From Mesorhizobium sp. (lineage in GTDB: Bacteria > Pseudomonadota > Alphaproteobacteria > Rhizobiales > Rhizobiaceae): a DNA stretch of 64,000 nucleotides. Below are positions 62,460 to 64,000 of this stretch, one piece after another; position 1 is the first letter of the stretch, and each line of letters begins with the position of its first letter. The position numbers and the translations under genes were made by a program. Location of the stretch: positions 91,837 to 155,836 of the forward strand of contig NZ_JAEULZ010000016.1 in the NCBI RefSeq assembly GCF_016793485.1, read 5' to 3'. The notes beneath the pieces are model-generated. The model had not been told where the DNA came from and made no database searches. It saw nothing but the letters and a program-made list of their open reading frames with translations.

Positions 62460-63995
62460 ATGGCAATGCCTTCCCCAACCAATGTGCTGCTGTTGCGCGA
62501 GGGAGACGAGGTCGCGGTTGCGATGCGCGACATCTCGGCGGGCGAGACAATCTATCCTTTCGGGATCGTAGCGCGCGATCCGATCCCGTTCGGTCACAAG
62601 GTATCGCTGGCGTCCGTCGCTCCGGGAAAGCCCCTGCACCGGCTTGGACAGCCGATCGGACTGGCGACGGAAGTCATCGCCTCCGGTGCGCATGTCCATA
62701 CCCACAACATGGGCTTCGAGCAGTCGCTCGCCGAACGGCAGATCGGAACGCGCCTCAGCAACGCTGTGCGCATAACGTCGGCAGAGATACCGACTTTCCA
62801 AGGCTTCCGCCGACGTGACGGGCGGGCCGGTACGCGCAACTATGTCGGCATTCTCACTTCGGTGAACTGCTCGTCGCTCGTGGCGCGCATGATTGCCGAC
62901 CATTTCCGCGATCCTACCGTTCTGCGCAATTTCCCCGGCGTGGACGGCGTCGTCGCGCTGACCCACAAGTCCGGCTGCAGCGTCGCCGAGGGCGGTCGGT
63001 CCATGGGTATGCTGCGCCGCGCACTCGGCGGCTATGCACGCCACCCGAACTTCTGCGGTATCCTGCTCGTTGGGCTCGGCTGCGAGGACAACCAGATCGC
63101 GGCGCTGATGCGCGACGAGCGGCTCGAGGAAGGTCCGCTTTTGCGCACGCTGGTGATGCAGGACGTGGGCGGCACCCGCTCCAGCGTCGCCGCGGGCATC
63201 GCTGCCGTCGAGGAAATGCTCGCCATCGCCTCTACCGCCCGGCGCGAACCGATTCCGGCCAGTGAGTTGACCGTCGGCCTCCAGTGCGGCGGCTCCGACA
63301 GCTTTTCCGGCATCACGGCCAACCCGGCGCTGGGCGTGGCGGTAGACCGGCTGGTAGCCTGTGGCGGCACGGCGATCCTCTCCGAAACCCCGGAAATATA
63401 CGGTGCGGAAAACCTGCTGCTCGAACGCGCGGTCAGTCGCGAGGTCGGCGAAAAGCTTATCGGCCTCCTGTCCTGGTGGGAGGATCACACCCGTGACGAA
63501 CCTGCCGGGCTCGACAACAATCCATCGCCCGGCAACAAGGCGGGCGGCCTGACGACGATCCTCGAAAAATCGCTCGGCGCTGTCGCCAAGGGCGGCAGCA
63601 CTAACCTGACCGACGTGATCGGCTATGCCGAGCAGCCGTCCACGCGCGGTCTCGTCTTCATGGACTCCCCAGGCTTTGACCCGATCTCGGCGACGGGCCA
63701 GGTCGCCGGTGGCGCGAACCTCATCTGCTTCACGACGGGACGCGGCTCCTGCTTCGGATGCCGGCCTGCCCCATCGCTCAAGCTGGCCACCAACACCCCG
63801 ATGTTCCTGCGCATGGAAGACGACATGGACATCAACTGCGGCGAGATTCTCGACGGCACCGCTTCGCTCGACGAGATGGGCGAGCGCATCTTACGCGCCA
63901 TGATCGCAACCGCATCGGGCGGCGAGACCCGCAGTGAACAGCTCGGCTACGGCGAGGACGAATTCGCGCCGTGGCACGTCAACGCCTGGCTTTAA
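62460..63995 (+). CDS. UxaA-family altronate/galactarate dehydratase
   Basis: 511 residues: an N-terminal SAF domain (about residues 10-90, NVLLLREGDEVAVAMRDI), then the large catalytic region with VNCSSLVARMIADHF, LTHKSGCSVAEGG, GLGCEDNQI and GLQCGGSDSFSGITANPALG, whose cysteines suit an iron-dependent dehydratase. Members remove water from altronate, galactarate or similar sugar acids; the substrate is not decided by sequence alone. An alternate ATG lies two codons downstream. The gene ends five bases before the window edge. Confidence 0.93.
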   Translation: MAMPSPTNVLLLREGDEVAVAMRDISAGETIYPFGIVARDPIPFGHKVSLASVAPGKPLHRLGQPIGLATEVIASGAHVHTHNMGFEQSLAERQIGTRLSNAVRITSAEIPTFQGFRRRDGRAGTRNYVGILTSVNCSSLVARMIADHFRDPTVLRNFPGVDGVVALTHKSGCSVAEGGRSMGMLRRALGGYARHPNFCGILLVGLGCEDNQIAALMRDERLEEGPLLRTLVMQDVGGTRSSVAAGIAAVEEMLAIASTARREPIPASELTVGLQCGGSDSFSGITANPALGVAVDRLVACGGTAILSETPEIYGAENLLLERAVSREVGEKLIGLLSWWEDHTRDEPAGLDNNPSPGNKAGGLTTILEKSLGAVAKGGSTNLTDVIGYAEQPSTRGLVFMDSPGFDPISATGQVAGGANLICFTTGRGSCFGCRPAPSLKLATNTPMFLRMEDDMDINCGEILDGTASLDEMGERILRAMIATASGGETRSEQLGYGEDEFAPWHVNAWL

Positions 63996-64000
63996 TGGAG

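Overview
The window reads as chromosome of a high-GC alphaproteobacterium of the Hyphomicrobiales (Rhizobiales), most like Phyllobacteriaceae such as Mesorhizobium or Aminobacter. This rests on family content (IalB-like, DUF2794, DUF1127 and DUF1223 proteins, a 180-kDa-class NAD glutamate dehydrogenase, a ccm cluster beside aconitase) and on a rhizobial-style palindromic intergenic repeat. No sequence search was possible, so the taxon is inferred. Genes are densely packed on both strands. No prophage, IS element, CRISPR array or rRNA operon was seen.

Layout. 0-1.7 kb: a FCD-type GntR regulator and a beta-keto acid cleavage enzyme, ending beside a minus-strand tRNA-Ala(CGC). 2-11 kb: housekeeping and small genes (YggT, YggU, pyrophosphatase, GNAT, a LemA/TPM-domain cluster, pyridoxal kinase, carbonic anhydrase, Dcp peptidase). 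11-24 kb: typA, EamA and LysE transporters, NAD-glutamate dehydrogenase, a UMF1-type transporter, then the minus-strand run ffh, chorismate mutase, rpsP. 24-34 kb: CPBP protease, lytic transglycosylase, argG, a second LysE, two paralogous membrane proteins, rlmN, ialB-like, YkvA-like, phhB, thpR and tesA. 33.6-45.6 kb: a YbbAP-type ABC system, BI-1 protein, a second acetyltransferase, DUF2794, a probable structured small RNA, DUF1223, acnA, a ccm operon that lacks ccmC, and a DUF1127 gene.

45.7-64 kb is catabolic and accessory. A PotABCD-type ABC importer and a LysR gene lie divergent from an M20 amidohydrolase and a guanidine-modifying (deiminase-fold) enzyme; together these could import and dismantle an acylated guanidino compound. 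Next come dhaK-dhaL, converging on a triosephosphate isomerase and RpiB-type isomerase pair, a set that resembles tetrose or triose phosphate modules. The region closes with a PLP dehydratase, hyuA-hyuB, a GntR regulator and a full-length altronate dehydratase-type enzyme.

The most unusual signals are: the missing ccmC; the noncanonical metal-site motifs of the M20 protein; a LysR gene whose best start is CTG; a long palindrome upstream of the DUF1127 gene; an Irr-box-like dyad between acnA and ccmA; and a terminator-like hairpin that buries the ribosome-binding site of the gene after typA.
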